Below, in pieces: positions 17,614-27,185 of a DNA stretch of 64,000 bases. A program made the translations under genes and the position numbers. The notes below the pieces were generated by a model, which searched no databases, was not told where the DNA came from, and saw only the letters and a program-made list of their open reading frames with translations. The DNA lies in the NCBI RefSeq assembly GCF_034314085.1, contig NZ_JAVIWI010000001.1, positions 3,224,001-3,288,000 on the forward strand. Reading direction: 5' to 3'. Source of the DNA: Undibacterium sp. 5I1 (GTDB taxonomy: Bacteria; Pseudomonadota; Gammaproteobacteria; Burkholderiales; Burkholderiaceae_D). Positions within the stretch are counted from its first letter, which is position 1; each line of letters starts with the position of its first letter.

Positions 17614-18587
17614 GATTTGCTCTCAGAAAGTCGGACTCGTGGATCGAGCAAAGAATACAAAACATCTACCACCAGATTAATCAAAATAAACATCGTCACA
17701 ATCAGCAGCAAATACGCCACGATGACTGGTCGATCCAATACGCGGATAGAATCAATAATCAGCTTACCCATGCCCGGCCAGGCGAACACCGATTCCGTCA
17801 CAATCGCGAACGCAATAATCGAACCAAATTGCAAAGCAATCACGGTAATGATCGGTATTAAAATATTTTTGAGTACATGCACGCCAATGATGCGGCTATT
17901 TCGCAAACCCTTGGCACGTGCAAATTTGACATAGTCTTGCAACAGCGCTTCTTGCGCACCAGCGCGCGTCAGGCGTATGACCAATGCGACGTTAAACAAG
18001 GCCAGATTAAATGCGGGCATCAGTATATGTCGCAGACCGTCCCAACTTAAAAAACTTACGGGAATACCGAAGAGCAAACTGGTTTCGCCACGTCCACTGG
18101 AGGGCAACCAGCCTAACTGCACGGCAAACACCATAATCAGCATCAACCCTACCCAAAATGTAGGCAATGAAAAACCGAAAATGGAAACCGCCATAATCGT
18201 TTTTCCCGCTACGCCGTTGGGACGCAAACCCGCCCACAAACCAAGCGGTATGCCCATCACGACCGACAAAAAGATGGCGCAGACGGCGAGCTCCATCGTT
18301 GCTGGCATGCGTTCAAAAATCAGGGCAAGAGCGGGCGTAGAAAAAGCAAACGAGCGTCCCATATCACCGCTGAGTGCATTTTTTAAAAATATAAAATATT
18401 GCTCCACCATCGGTTTATCTAAACCAAATGCGGCAATGGTGCGGGCACGCTCTAGCTGATCGGCGTCTGGGCTAATCAATACATCAATCGGGTTACCGAT
18501 TGCGTACACGCCGGCAAACACCAGCAGCGACATCACCAGTAAAACGATGACGCTTTGCATCAGACGTCGAATAATAAAAACCAACAT
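17610..18587 (-). CDS. peptide ABC transporter permease (DppB/OppB type)
   Basis: 325 residues from MLVFIIRRLMQSV at 18587, preceded by AGGAAGCA. The frame is open to a GTG at 18656, but that part is repeat sequence and not protein-like. The typical DppB start (IIRRLMQSVIVLLVMSLLVF), six membrane helices and the EAA loop (DYVKFARAKGLRNSRIIGVHVLKN) are present. It is separated from the binding-protein gene upstream by about 220 bases that hold a long palindrome. Confidence 0.92.
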   Translation of the reverse strand: MLVFIIRRLMQSVIVLLVMSLLVFAGVYAIGNPIDVLISPDADQLERARTIAAFGLDKPMVEQYFIFLKNALSGDMGRSFAFSTPALALIFERMPATMELAVCAIFLSVVMGIPLGLWAGLRPNGVAGKTIMAVSIFGFSLPTFWVGLMLIMVFAVQLGWLPSSGRGETSLLFGIPVSFLSWDGLRHILMPAFNLALFNVALVIRLTRAGAQEALLQDYVKFARAKGLRNSRIIGVHVLKNILIPIITVIALQFGSIIAFAIVTESVFAWPGMGKLIIDSIRVLDRPVIVAYLLLIVTMFILINLVVDVLYSLLDPRVRLSESKS

Positions 18588-18611
18588 GCTGCTTCCTGTT
18601 CCACTGTCAAA

Positions 18612-18775
18612 ACTTACATCAATAGGAATTACGCAAAAACCAAAACCCCTCACCACAGAGACACAGAGGAAGAATAAATACCGAGAAAATCAATAGAACA
18701 GCAAAACCTGCCTTTCTCTTTTTTTGTTGTTCCTCTGTGTCTCTGTGTCTCTGTGCCTCTGTGGTGAGGGGTCTT
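18612..18775. repeat. long CTCACCACAGAGACACAGAGG palindrome between binding-protein and permease genes
   Basis: Left arm CCCCTCACCACAGAGACAC... (18647-18670); right arm ends CTCTGTGGTGAGGGG near 18771 and contains extra CTCTGTGT units. The left flank AGGAATTACGCAAAAA is a variant of the GGACTTACGCAAAA end. The same arms recur in the element at 42312-42510. This is a dispersed intergenic repeat able to form a strong hairpin in the dpp-type mRNA. Confidence 0.8.
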
Positions 18776-18809
18776 GATGCTTTAGACACTTATCGATATT
18801 TAGGTCTGA

Positions 18810-20414
18810 TTATTTGGCACTAAAATCGTAGGCATGAGTACGTTCGTCGGTACGGGGAATATAGGTAATATTCTTCTTCATCGCCCAGGTCGTCACCTGT
18901 TGATGAATCGGAATGATCTCGGCATCATTGATCACTAGCGCAGTAGCATCTTGCAATAACTTCAGGCGGACTTTATCGTCTACCGTGTTCATTGCCTTAC
19001 CTAAGATTTCATTCACTTTAGGATTGCAATATTTGAGGTAGTTGTTACCGCCAAACCCTTTTTCAGGCTCATCACAGGCGGCAATCGCGCGTAAAGGGGA
19101 AGAGACTTCACCCGTCTGCGCGCCCCAGCCGAGCAAGCCGATTGAGTATTCGCGCTTAATTCCACGGGAGGCGTAGATCGACATTGGCATACCTTCTACC
19201 TTAGCTGCAATACCAATTTTTGACAGCATTTGGGCAATTGTTTGGGTAATTTTCTCATCATTGACATAACGATTATTCGGGGTCTGGATGGTGACACTAA
19301 AGCCGTTGGGATAACCAGCCTCGGTCAATAATTTTTTAGCCATATCTGGATCGTATTTCATGACTTTGAGTTCGGGATTATGCCCAAATAAAGTGATAGG
19401 AACCAAGTTGGCAGTCGGCTGTGACAGTCCTTCCATAACACGATCTTTAATCGCGTCACGATTGATCGCCATCGAAATCGCTTTACGGACACGGATATCT
19501 TTCAATGGATTTTTATCCATAGGCTTGCCATCTTTGTCCGTGATGAAAGGAGATTTATCGCGGGTACCGTCCAGATATAAATAGATCAGGCGGTGCGATA
19601 CTTTTGACATCATGGTCAAATTGGTGTCGCTACGGATACGGGCAACATCGGGGGTGGGTACGTTCTCTAAGGCTTGCACATCACCCGCTAACAAAGCCGC
19701 AATACGGGTCGCACCGTTAGGAATAAAACGCAAAGTCACTTTGCTCCATTTACCGGCTTTTTTACCCCAATATCCATCGAAGCGGTCCATCTCAATCCTG
19801 TCATCCCGCAGGAACTTCACGAATTTATACGGACCTGTTCCGACCATCCCTTTGCCGCTAGAAAAATCGTCGCTGGTCAAACCTTGGGTCGCTTTTTTAG
19901 AGACAATATAAATCGCGGACAAATCTGGCAACATCAGTGGATAAGGCTCTTTAGTCGTCAGCCGAATCGTATAAGCATCAACAACCTTCTTGTTAATGAT
20001 TGCCTTGGTGTAGACATCAAACTTGCCAGGGCTGCCAACGATATTTGCAGGACGATCCAATGACCAGATCACATCATCGGCCGTCATTTCAGAACCATCA
20101 TGAAATTTAATGCCTTTACGCAGCTTTAACTCCCAAGTCAAGTTATTGACCAGCGTCCATGACTCCGCGAGGCCAGGAATAATATGGCTATCGGCATCCA
20201 TGGTGACTAAAGTCTCAAACATATGGTCTGAGACATTGAGATTTGGAAAGACGTTATAAAAATGGGGGTCGAGCGACGTTGGTGGCGAACTCATCGCCAA
20301 TTTAAATTCCTGCGCAAAGCTGATCGGCGACACCACGAGGAAAGCCGAGATACTTGCAGCTAACAACACGGTGCGTGGTTTGATTTTGCTCTTAATTTTA
20401 TGCAACATCGACAT
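18810..20414 (-). CDS. peptide ABC transporter substrate-binding protein (SBP family 5)
   Basis: 534 residues from MSMLHKIKSK; AAGGAG lies 6 bases upstream, so I prefer 20414 to the longer frame (20453). A signal peptide (TVLLAASISAFLVVSPISFAQ) is followed by the SBP_bac_5 fold, with typical LAESWTLVNNLTWELKLRKGIKF, GTGPYKFV and KLLTEAGYPNGF segments. It is periplasmic and captures peptides for the permeases encoded downstream. It is divergent to an M20 amidohydrolase at 20767, which may process imported substrates. Confidence 0.93.
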   Translation of the reverse strand: MSMLHKIKSKIKPRTVLLAASISAFLVVSPISFAQEFKLAMSSPPTSLDPHFYNVFPNLNVSDHMFETLVTMDADSHIIPGLAESWTLVNNLTWELKLRKGIKFHDGSEMTADDVIWSLDRPANIVGSPGKFDVYTKAIINKKVVDAYTIRLTTKEPYPLMLPDLSAIYIVSKKATQGLTSDDFSSGKGMVGTGPYKFVKFLRDDRIEMDRFDGYWGKKAGKWSKVTLRFIPNGATRIAALLAGDVQALENVPTPDVARIRSDTNLTMMSKVSHRLIYLYLDGTRDKSPFITDKDGKPMDKNPLKDIRVRKAISMAINRDAIKDRVMEGLSQPTANLVPITLFGHNPELKVMKYDPDMAKKLLTEAGYPNGFSVTIQTPNNRYVNDEKITQTIAQMLSKIGIAAKVEGMPMSIYASRGIKREYSIGLLGWGAQTGEVSSPLRAIAACDEPEKGFGGNNYLKYCNPKVNEILGKAMNTVDDKVRLKLLQDATALVINDAEIIPIHQQVTTWAMKKNITYIPRTDERTHAYDFSAK

Positions 20415-20766
20415 CGACGACTCCTTTAAAATCGGTTGGGACAGTGCCAGCAATCAAACTATCAGGATGAAAAACCAACTCAATTCTGATTGAGGCAAAA
20501 TGATTTACACTTGAACTTATTAATACTGTTTCTAAGCACTACTTTTTAAACCCGTTGATATCACTGACTTTTACAACAAGCATTGACGACAAGAACATAG
20601 TGCGATTGCTCCCCAACGAACCGACGACGGCGTGCGTTGCAAGATTAATTGCCAGTCTGCATTGTGCAACAACATACACTGCGCACTCTTTTGGCGCAAC
20701 AAATTAGCAAGTATCCTGAGTGAACTCTTAGCGCTGCAATCACTCACTATTTGTCCGGAGAACATC
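20415..20766. other. divergent promoter region of the peptide-transport and M20 hydrolase genes
   Basis: 352 bases between oppositely oriented genes. It must hold both promoters. I see no strong operator-like palindrome or RNA. Frames running through it from 20632 lack a ribosome binding site. Confidence 0.5.
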
Positions 20767-21966
20767 ATGCATTTGATTGACCCTATCCTTCAGTTTCATA
20801 CCGAACTTCAACAAATCCGACGCGACATTCACGCGCATCCCGAGCTAAGTTTCGAAGAACACCGTACCTCAGACGTGGTCGCCCACAAGTTACAAGAATG
20901 GGGCATCCCTGTCATTCGTGGCCTTGGAACTACCGGCGTTGTCGGCATCATCAAAAACGGTACCAGCCAACGGGCCATCGGCTTGCGTGCCGACATTGAT
21001 GCTTTACCCATGCAAGAATTTAATACCTTTCCTCACGCATCAAAAAACGAAGGCAAAATGCATGCCTGCGGCCATGATGGCCATACGGCGATGCTGTTGG
21101 GCGCAGCGCATTACTTGTCTCAACATCGGGAATTTGACGGAACGGTCTATGCCATCTTCCAACCGGCGGAAGAAGGTGGTGGTGGTGCTAAGCGCATGAT
21201 GGATGATGGTTTGTTTGAACAATGTCCGATGGAAGCCGTATTTGGTATGCATAACTGGCCCGGTGCAGCAGCTGGCAGTTTCGGGGTCACTGCCGGACCG
21301 ATGATGGCATCCTCCAACGAATTTGAAGTCACCATCAAAGGTAAAGGCGCGCATGCGGCGCAACCTCATAAGGGCATCGATCCTATTATGGTCGCTGTGC
21401 AAATTGCGCAGAGCTGGCAAACGATTATCACCCGCAACAAAAGTCCGCTGGATACTGCTGTGCTGTCCATTACCCAAATTCATGCCGGCAGCGCCACCAA
21501 CGTCATACCCGATGAAGCCAGCTTAATCGGTACGGTACGCGGCTTTACCACATCGGTAGTTGATCTGCTGGAAAACCGGATGCGCGCGATTGCAGAACAC
21601 ACTGCCGCTGCATTTGACGCCTCGGTCGACTTTAACTTTAAACGCAACTATCCACCGCTGATCAATCATGCCAAAGAAACCGCCTTTGCAGTCGATGTGA
21701 TGCGCTCCATCGTTGGGAACGACCGCGTCGATGCACAGGTAGAACCCACCATGGGCGCAGAAGATTTCGCGTTTATGTTGCAGGCCAAGCCTGGCTGCTA
21801 TGTTTTCTTAGGGAATGGCGATGGCGAGCACCGCGATATTGGCCATGGCTTGGGGCCATGCAATCTACACAACCCCAGTTATGACTTTAACGATGATTTG
21901 CTACCAATCGGCGCAACTTATTGGGTCAGACTGGCAGAAGCCTACTTGAAAAATCCAAGCCCATAG
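20767..21966 (+). CDS. M20 family amidohydrolase (hippurate-hydrolase-like)
   Basis: 399 residues from MHLIDPILQFH, with CCGGAG 8 bases upstream; the frame is open from 20632 but that part is non-coding in character. M20D motifs: HAHPELSFEE, metal-binding ACGHDGHTAMLLG, the catalytic Glu pair in FQPAEEGGGGA, VFGMHNWPG, and the late His in DIGHGLGPCNLHNPSYDFND. The family hydrolyses N-acyl amino acids, hippurate or short peptides in the cytoplasm. Divergent from the peptide ABC operon, so a role in degrading imported peptides or N-acyl amino acids is likely. Confidence 0.9.
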   Translation: MHLIDPILQFHTELQQIRRDIHAHPELSFEEHRTSDVVAHKLQEWGIPVIRGLGTTGVVGIIKNGTSQRAIGLRADIDALPMQEFNTFPHASKNEGKMHACGHDGHTAMLLGAAHYLSQHREFDGTVYAIFQPAEEGGGGAKRMMDDGLFEQCPMEAVFGMHNWPGAAAGSFGVTAGPMMASSNEFEVTIKGKGAHAAQPHKGIDPIMVAVQIAQSWQTIITRNKSPLDTAVLSITQIHAGSATNVIPDEASLIGTVRGFTTSVVDLLENRMRAIAEHTAAAFDASVDFNFKRNYPPLINHAKETAFAVDVMRSIVGNDRVDAQVEPTMGAEDFAFMLQAKPGCYVFLGNGDGEHRDIGHGLGPCNLHNPSYDFNDDLLPIGATYWVRLAEAYLKNPSP

Positions 21967-22028
21967 CCATCTAACAAAAGTTATACAAAATTTTCCTCAT
22001 TTCACCAATCCAACCAAGCGATAATATT

Positions 22029-22607
22029 ATGGCCGACGAAAATAACAACGACAGCGCACCACGTAGCCCTTTTCTGGAAGAAAAAGCCTTTAAATCACGG
22101 ACCGTGCTGGTGTTTGGCACGATCAACGATAAGATGGCAGCCGATGTGAGCAATCGCCTGATTGCGCTGGCGGCAGAGTCCAAAGAGCCGATCACAGTTC
22201 TCGTATCGTCGCCTGGTGGTCACGTGGAATCCGGCGATGTCATCCATGATATCGTCAAATTTATCGATGCTCCGGTCAATATGGTTGGCACGGGCTGGGT
22301 CGGCAGCGCCGCAGTGAATGTATTTTTGGCCGTGCCAAAAGAGCGTCGCTTCTGCTTGACTAATACCCGCTTCCTGATCCATCAACCAAGCGGCGGCGCT
22401 GGCGGACAAGCCAGTGACATCGCAATCCAGGCGCGTGAAATCGTCAAAGTTCGTGAACGTATTGCAGCATTGATTGCAAAAGAGTCAGGACAGTCGTTGG
22501 AGAGAGTCACCACCGACATCGACCGCGACTATTGGATGAATGCGTCTGAGGCCAGTGAATACGGCTTGGTATCGCGCATTATTGTCCAGCAAACTGAATT
22601 AAGTTAA
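22029..22607 (+). CDS. stand-alone ClpP-like (S14) protease
   Basis: 192 residues, ClpP length. The catalytic triad appears present: S93 in GWVGSAAV, H118 in FLIHQPSGG, and an Asp in the TTDIDRDYWM segment (about 163-167). SSPGGHVESGD matches the oxyanion loop SPGG. Compared with housekeeping ClpP the nucleophile context is GWVGS rather than GQAAS, and the handle helix region differs. No clpX, clpA or trigger factor gene is near, so it is a paralogue, not the main clpP. It might assemble with the housekeeping subunit or use a different ATPase. A plus-strand terminator lies at 22791-22838. Confidence 0.85.
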   Translation: MADENNNDSAPRSPFLEEKAFKSRTVLVFGTINDKMAADVSNRLIALAAESKEPITVLVSSPGGHVESGDVIHDIVKFIDAPVNMVGTGWVGSAAVNVFLAVPKERRFCLTNTRFLIHQPSGGAGGQASDIAIQAREIVKVRERIAALIAKESGQSLERVTTDIDRDYWMNASEASEYGLVSRIIVQQTELS

Positions 22608-22617
22608 TTACCTGAAA

Positions 22618-22703
22618 ATACATACTCCCACTATGTATATTTTATTGTCCATGTAATCTCTGGACAATATTGCGTTTTTAGTAAAAATTAGGGGGAGTAT
22701 ATT
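22618..22703 (-). repeat. TACTCCC intergenic element, copy D
   Basis: 86 bp, 11 bases after the ClpP-like stop, reversed orientation. Left ATACATACTCCC, inner TTGTCCATGTAATCTCTGGACAA palindrome, right AAAAATTAGGGGGAGTATAT. Confidence 0.88.
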
Positions 22704-22790
22704 GTTTTGCAGATGTTTTTTTATGGTTAAGGTATCGCAATAGCACTACCTTAGCGTCTGGTGAGTTTCAGATTTTAGACATGCTTAAGA

Positions 22791-22838
22791 ACCTGTCAGC
22801 TTGGTATTCAATACACCAGCTGGCAGGGGGTTTTTCTT
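22791..22838 (+). terminator. rho-independent terminator after the ClpP-like gene
   Basis: CCTGTCAGCT...AGCTGGCAGG forms a stem of about 13 pairs, followed by GGGTTTTTCTT on the plus strand. It lies between two converging genes. Confidence 0.75.
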
Positions 22839-24576
22839 AGAACTCTTCCCAATCATCCGTTTCTGCCGTGGCGACTTTAGACTTTGCTGCGCTAGAATTA
22901 CCATTACGCGGAGCTGACATGACTGGCTTTGGAAGTACGCGGGTTGCAGGTTTGGGCTTGTTTGCCATAGGCGCTGAACGTGCAACGATGACAGCTGGTT
23001 TACCGGCTGAAGTCTGGTTGACGCTAGTTTGATCAAGTTTGAATACACTGACGACCTGACTCAATTTAGCGGCCTGATCCTGCAAGGATTTTGCTGCGGC
23101 AGCAGCCTCCTCTACCAATGCCGCATTCTGTTGCGTGACCTCATCCATTTGTGTGATGGCAGTATTGATCTGATTAATCCCTGAGTTTTGTTCTGCGCCC
23201 GCGGCAGTGATCTCGCTGATGATATCGCTGACCCGTCTAACGCTTTCAACCACCTCATTCATCGTATTGCCAGCCTGATCCACCAGTCGAGACCCCTGAC
23301 CTACTTTTTCGACCGAATCATTGATCAATTCTTTAATCTCTTTTGCTGCGCTGGCAGAACGTTGGGCCAGATTACGCACTTCTGAAGCAACCACGGCAAA
23401 TCCACGTCCCTGCTCACCCGCACGGGCAGCCTCAACCGCAGCATTCAATGCCAGAATATTCGTCTGAAAAGCGATGCTGTCGATCACACCGATAATATCG
23501 ACGATTTTTTTCGATGAGGCATTAATCGACCCGATTGTGTCGACCACTTGTGAGACCACATCACCGCCTTTTATCGCTACCTGCGTGGCAGAAATTGAAA
23601 GCTGATTTGCTTGCCGTGCATTGTCACTGTTATGCCTGACCGTGGAGGTCAGCTCCTCCATGGAAGAGGCGGTTTCTTCCAATGAACTGGCCTGAGTTTC
23701 GGTGCGGTTGGATAAATCCATATTACCTTCCGCGATTTGCATCGACGCAGACGCAATTTGATCAGTTCCGTTACGGACTTCACTGACAACTTTCAGCAGA
23801 CTTGCGTTCATTTCTTTGAGCGCCTGCAACAACATCCCAGTCTCATCCTTGCTGTTCACATTGATCTGGCTAGTCAGATCACCAGATGCTACCGTTTGCG
23901 CTACCTTGACTGCATACTGCAAAGGACTGGAGACAACGTGAGCAATCCAGTACGCCAAAGTCAGCCCTAACAAAATGCTTGCGGCAAGAACGCCAATAAT
24001 CCACGAGCGCGAGCTCTTATATACCTCAGTACTATGTTGATAGGAGGCAGCGCCGCCCTCACTGTTAATCTTCACCAATTTGTCGACCATCGTGCGAATT
24101 TGGGTATTTAGCTTGGATGATTCATTACGCAAAATTGCGGTCGCATCCTTATTGTTACCATCATGCGCTAGGGTCGCCATTTTGTCTGAGAGTGCAAGAT
24201 AGCTACTCATCAATTTCAGATACTCGTCGAACTCGGCTTTTTCTTCTGGCAGGCTGATCAAAACCTGATATTTTTTTTCATATTCTCTGAGCCCGGCAAC
24301 GGCCTCTTTGACCCGTCCGGCATATTTATCAGCTTCTTCGGGACTCTCTGCAGAGACGACTTGCGCCTCTTGTGAGCGAATACGGGAGATACGCTCTTTA
24401 ATACCCATCCCGGCATCGACGCTTGGCAACCAATTAGTACCAAGCTCCGTGGCGGTCTGGTTAACCTGCGCTAACTGATAGATAGAAAACACACCGAGAA
24501 AGCAGGTGAGCAATAGCAGGGTGATAAAGCCCACAAATAGTTTTGCCGAAATCTTCAAGTCATAAACCAATTTCAC
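22837..24576 (-). CDS. methyl-accepting chemotaxis protein with C-terminal xWxxF tether
   Basis: 579 residues. I choose the GTG at 24576: GGAAGGAC lies just upstream and [13 protein letters not shown] is a typical MCP start; the longer frame to 24807 is not protein-like. TM1 (about 12-32), a four-helix-bundle ligand domain, TM2 (about 190-210), HAMP, then the signalling domain with hairpin tip [19 protein letters not shown] and [18 protein letters not shown]. The last residues DDWEEF fit the CheR/CheB-binding pentapeptide, so it is a high-abundance type receptor. It is adjacent to a second MCP and to binding-protein/porin genes. Confidence 0.92.
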   Translation of the reverse strand: MKLVYDLKISAKLFVGFITLLLLTCFLGVFSIYQLAQVNQTATELGTNWLPSVDAGMGIKERISRIRSQEAQVVSAESPEEADKYAGRVKEAVAGLREYEKKYQVLISLPEEKAEFDEYLKLMSSYLALSDKMATLAHDGNNKDATAILRNESSKLNTQIRTMVDKLVKINSEGGAASYQHSTEVYKSSRSWIIGVLAASILLGLTLAYWIAHVVSSPLQYAVKVAQTVASGDLTSQINVNSKDETGMLLQALKEMNASLLKVVSEVRNGTDQIASASMQIAEGNMDLSNRTETQASSLEETASSMEELTSTVRHNSDNARQANQLSISATQVAIKGGDVVSQVVDTIGSINASSKKIVDIIGVIDSIAFQTNILALNAAVEAARAGEQGRGFAVVASEVRNLAQRSASAAKEIKELINDSVEKVGQGSRLVDQAGNTMNEVVESVRRVSDIISEITAAGAEQNSGINQINTAITQMDEVTQQNAALVEEAAAAAKSLQDQAAKLSQVVSVFKLDQTSVNQTSAGKPAVIVARSAPMANKPKPATRVLPKPVMSAPRNGNSSAAKSKVATAETDDWEEF

Positions 24577-24785
24577 GGTAAGTCCTTCCAATGAAGTAAA
24601 AACGATGGGGAATTGCCAAACAAGATGCAGAAAAATACTGATGAATGAATATATGCGTAACGAGTAAGACGAACGAATGTTTGAATAATAAACGTATGGG
24701 TAATTATCAAAAATGTATCGCTTTGGACGCCTGAACAACGGTATTGATTCAATTTGCACGCAATTTGCATTCAATTTTTCAGGCA

Positions 24786-24817
24786 TAAAAAATCCGCTTG
24801 AAACCAATCAAGCGGAT
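24786..24817 (-). terminator. rho-independent terminator after the second chemoreceptor
   Basis: Stem ATCCGCTTGA/TCAAGCGGAT (10 pairs, 6-base loop) followed by T6 on the minus strand. It lies 47 bases downstream of the MCP ending at 24865. Confidence 0.85.
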
Positions 24818-24864
24818 GGGAGGAAACGAATTGATCTCAGTATTCTGACATCAGACCCGAGGAT

Positions 24865-26469
24865 CTAATCCATTCCTATCGCCGTTGCCTGGTAGGCCTT
24901 TGTCTTAACAGCAGGACTAGCTGGTCGTGCTTTGCCGCCATATGCCGGTGCCACAGACGATAACTTGAATACATCGAGTGCTTGGGTCAGATGATCGGCT
25001 TGCTCTTCCAGCGACTCTGCAGCCGCAGCGGCCTGTTCTACCAAGGCGGAGTTTTGCTGAGTCATCTCATCCATTTGGCCAATAGCAACGCTGACCTCTT
25101 GTATGCCCGCACTTTGCTCTTGGCTGGCTGATGTAATCTCCGCCATGATGTCGCTGACGCGTTTAACCGAGGCAACGATCTCATCCATCGTATTACCAGC
25201 CTGATCCACCAATTGCGAACCGATATTAACTTTATCGACTGAATCACCGATCAATGTTTTGATTTCTTTAGCGGCGGCGGCACTTCTTTGCGCCAAATTA
25301 CGCACCTCGGAGGCAACGACTGCAAAACCACGGCCTTGCTCACCGGCACGCGCGGCTTCTACCGCCGCGTTCAGTGCCAGAATATTCGTTTGAAAAGCGA
25401 TACCATCAATTACCGCAATAATATCGACGATCTTTTTAGAGGACTGGTTAATCTCTGCCATGGTTGTTACCACCTGGCTCACCACATTACCACCTTTGAC
25501 CGCCACACCGGAGGCGCTTTGTACCAACTGATTTGCCTGACGTGCATTGTCGGCATTTTGTTTTACGGTATCGGTTAATGTCTCCATCGAGCTTGCGGTT
25601 TCTTCCAGGCTGCTGGCTTGCGATTCGGTACGGCTGGATAAGTCTGCATTACCCGAAGCGATCTCTGAGCTAGCAACTTTAATGGTTTCTGCAGAAGTTT
25701 TAATATCTGCCACCATAGACTGCAAACGCACCTGCATTTCTTGCAGGGCAGATAGCAAACTCGTTCCATGTTCACCATCGATACTGATCTCCATACTCAA
25801 ATCACCGGCGGCAACGGCAGCAGCGATTTCGCGGGCATATTCTGGCTCACCACCTAATTGCTGCCAGATCGTACGCACGACAAAGAAGGATACGACACCC
25901 AGAGAAACTGTCACCATCAGTGCAACCAGAATTGCGGTATAGAGCACATTGCGCACGTTATCGCCGCTTTTCTCAATACCCATGGTGAATTGACTTTGGG
26001 CAGTGTCTACGGTTTTGGTCAAATCAGCTTGTAAGATTTTTAACGCACTTTGCATGGTGCCAATCTCTGCTTGCGGATCACCCTGCTCAATTTCCAGCAT
26101 AATCTTGGCGACCTTTAAGGCTGGTGCATAGTAGGCGTCAAACTCGCCGCTTAATTTATCAGCGAGTGCTTTTTGGCCAGGCACGTCACCTAATTTTTTG
26201 AGTTTTTCTTTGACTTTTTTGGCCGTCTCAGCGACCGCATCAATACGTTTTTTATCACCTTCAGATACCGCGTCCCTCAACATGTCTGTCAAACCCTGAA
26301 CGTCTGAGGATAAAATTTTCGCGCGGTCGAGTACGGGATAGTCGACATCAGCAGTAGCTTTGATCGACGAAATCGCTAAGGTAGAAAAATATACACTGAC
26401 TGCCAGACCAACACCGAAAATGACCGTGGCAATGACTGGTAAGGCCCATATTCTGCGTTTAATGCTCAT
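24865..26469 (-). CDS. methyl-accepting chemotaxis protein
   Basis: 534 residues. TM1 at about 8-32, a helical ligand domain, TM2 at about 185-208 followed by the WQQLGGEPEYAREI segment common after TM2 in this class, a HAMP-like linker, and the signalling domain with tip [20 protein letters not shown]. Unlike the neighbour at 22837 it ends GMD, without an xWxxF tether, so it would rely on other receptors for methylation. The two have near-identical signalling domains but different ligand domains. Signal unknown; the adjacent phosphate-type binding protein gene makes a nutrient signal plausible. Confidence 0.92.
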   Translation of the reverse strand: MSIKRRIWALPVIATVIFGVGLAVSVYFSTLAISSIKATADVDYPVLDRAKILSSDVQGLTDMLRDAVSEGDKKRIDAVAETAKKVKEKLKKLGDVPGQKALADKLSGEFDAYYAPALKVAKIMLEIEQGDPQAEIGTMQSALKILQADLTKTVDTAQSQFTMGIEKSGDNVRNVLYTAILVALMVTVSLGVVSFFVVRTIWQQLGGEPEYAREIAAAVAAGDLSMEISIDGEHGTSLLSALQEMQVRLQSMVADIKTSAETIKVASSEIASGNADLSSRTESQASSLEETASSMETLTDTVKQNADNARQANQLVQSASGVAVKGGNVVSQVVTTMAEINQSSKKIVDIIAVIDGIAFQTNILALNAAVEAARAGEQGRGFAVVASEVRNLAQRSAAAAKEIKTLIGDSVDKVNIGSQLVDQAGNTMDEIVASVKRVSDIMAEITSASQEQSAGIQEVSVAIGQMDEMTQQNSALVEQAAAAAESLEEQADHLTQALDVFKLSSVAPAYGGKARPASPAVKTKAYQATAIGMD

Positions 26470-26759
26470 GTCTTACGCCTTTATTTGCTGATAATTCAAA
26501 TGAACGAAATCGTTGTTAAATACAAAATTTCTCTGCTACCAAACACGATACGTGTAAACCAAAAGATACAGGGAACTACCCCAGCTTGTTTTATCAAAAT
26601 AATGAAAAATATTGTGTCTTCGCATTCGTTTTGCTCCTATCTTGGCTGAATGAGCATCAGCTTAACTTGCACTTAGATTGTTAATCGGTTTTTTTGACTC
26701 TCGCTGGGGTCAAGCATAAAAAGAAATCTCCTCTCAACTACATCGATTCACAACAGCCG

Positions 26760-27176
26760 TTAATTCGCGATCACTTTAACGGTCGCATCTACACTGGATT
26801 TTTCAATATAGCCGATGGCATTCATGTCAGATGCTACTGCTTTCTTCACCTCGGCGCTGGAGCCATATTCTTTAGGTAAAGTACCTTTGCCGGTGAAGAC
26901 TAATTTTGACCAAATTGCCTTTACTTGGGAGGGCTCTTTATCAGCTACCTTTTTATAAAACTCTGCCCGTATGGCGGAGTTTTCAGGCTGATCTACCGGC
27001 GTAAAAGTAGTGGATTTACCGAGAAAATACTGCGCCACTTGTTCCGGCGTCATATTTGCTACCGGGTTTTTAGGATTGACCACGATCACGACATCTGCCA
27101 TGGCTGGCAATGCTGTTGCGGTTAAAGTGAAGGTCAAACCCAAGGCCAAAAAAATACGGGGGGAAATTGTTTTCAT
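26760..27176 (-). CDS. small phosphate-binding-protein-like periplasmic protein, copy 1
   Basis: 138 residues. Signal peptide ending ALPAMA-D, then a single PBP-like domain: VIVVNPKNPVANMTPEQVAQYFLGKS, FYKKVADKEPSQVKAIWSKLVFTGKG and IGYIEKSSVD. These match one lobe of PstS-type proteins, but the protein is less than half PstS length. It lies 10 bases downstream of a porin gene, and the same pair is repeated next door. Such short proteins are often annotated as phosphate ABC transporter substrate-binding proteins; no transporter is adjacent, so a chemoreceptor- or porin-linked binding role is possible. Confidence 0.82.
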   Translation of the reverse strand: MKTISPRIFLALGLTFTLTATALPAMADVVIVVNPKNPVANMTPEQVAQYFLGKSTTFTPVDQPENSAIRAEFYKKVADKEPSQVKAIWSKLVFTGKGTLPKEYGSSAEVKKAVASDMNAIGYIEKSSVDATVKVIAN

Positions 27177-27185
27177 GTCGCCTCC

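Noticed and set aside
18612..18775. Possible CRISPR because of repeated CTCTGTGT units
   Set aside because: Units are arms of one palindrome with no regular spacers.
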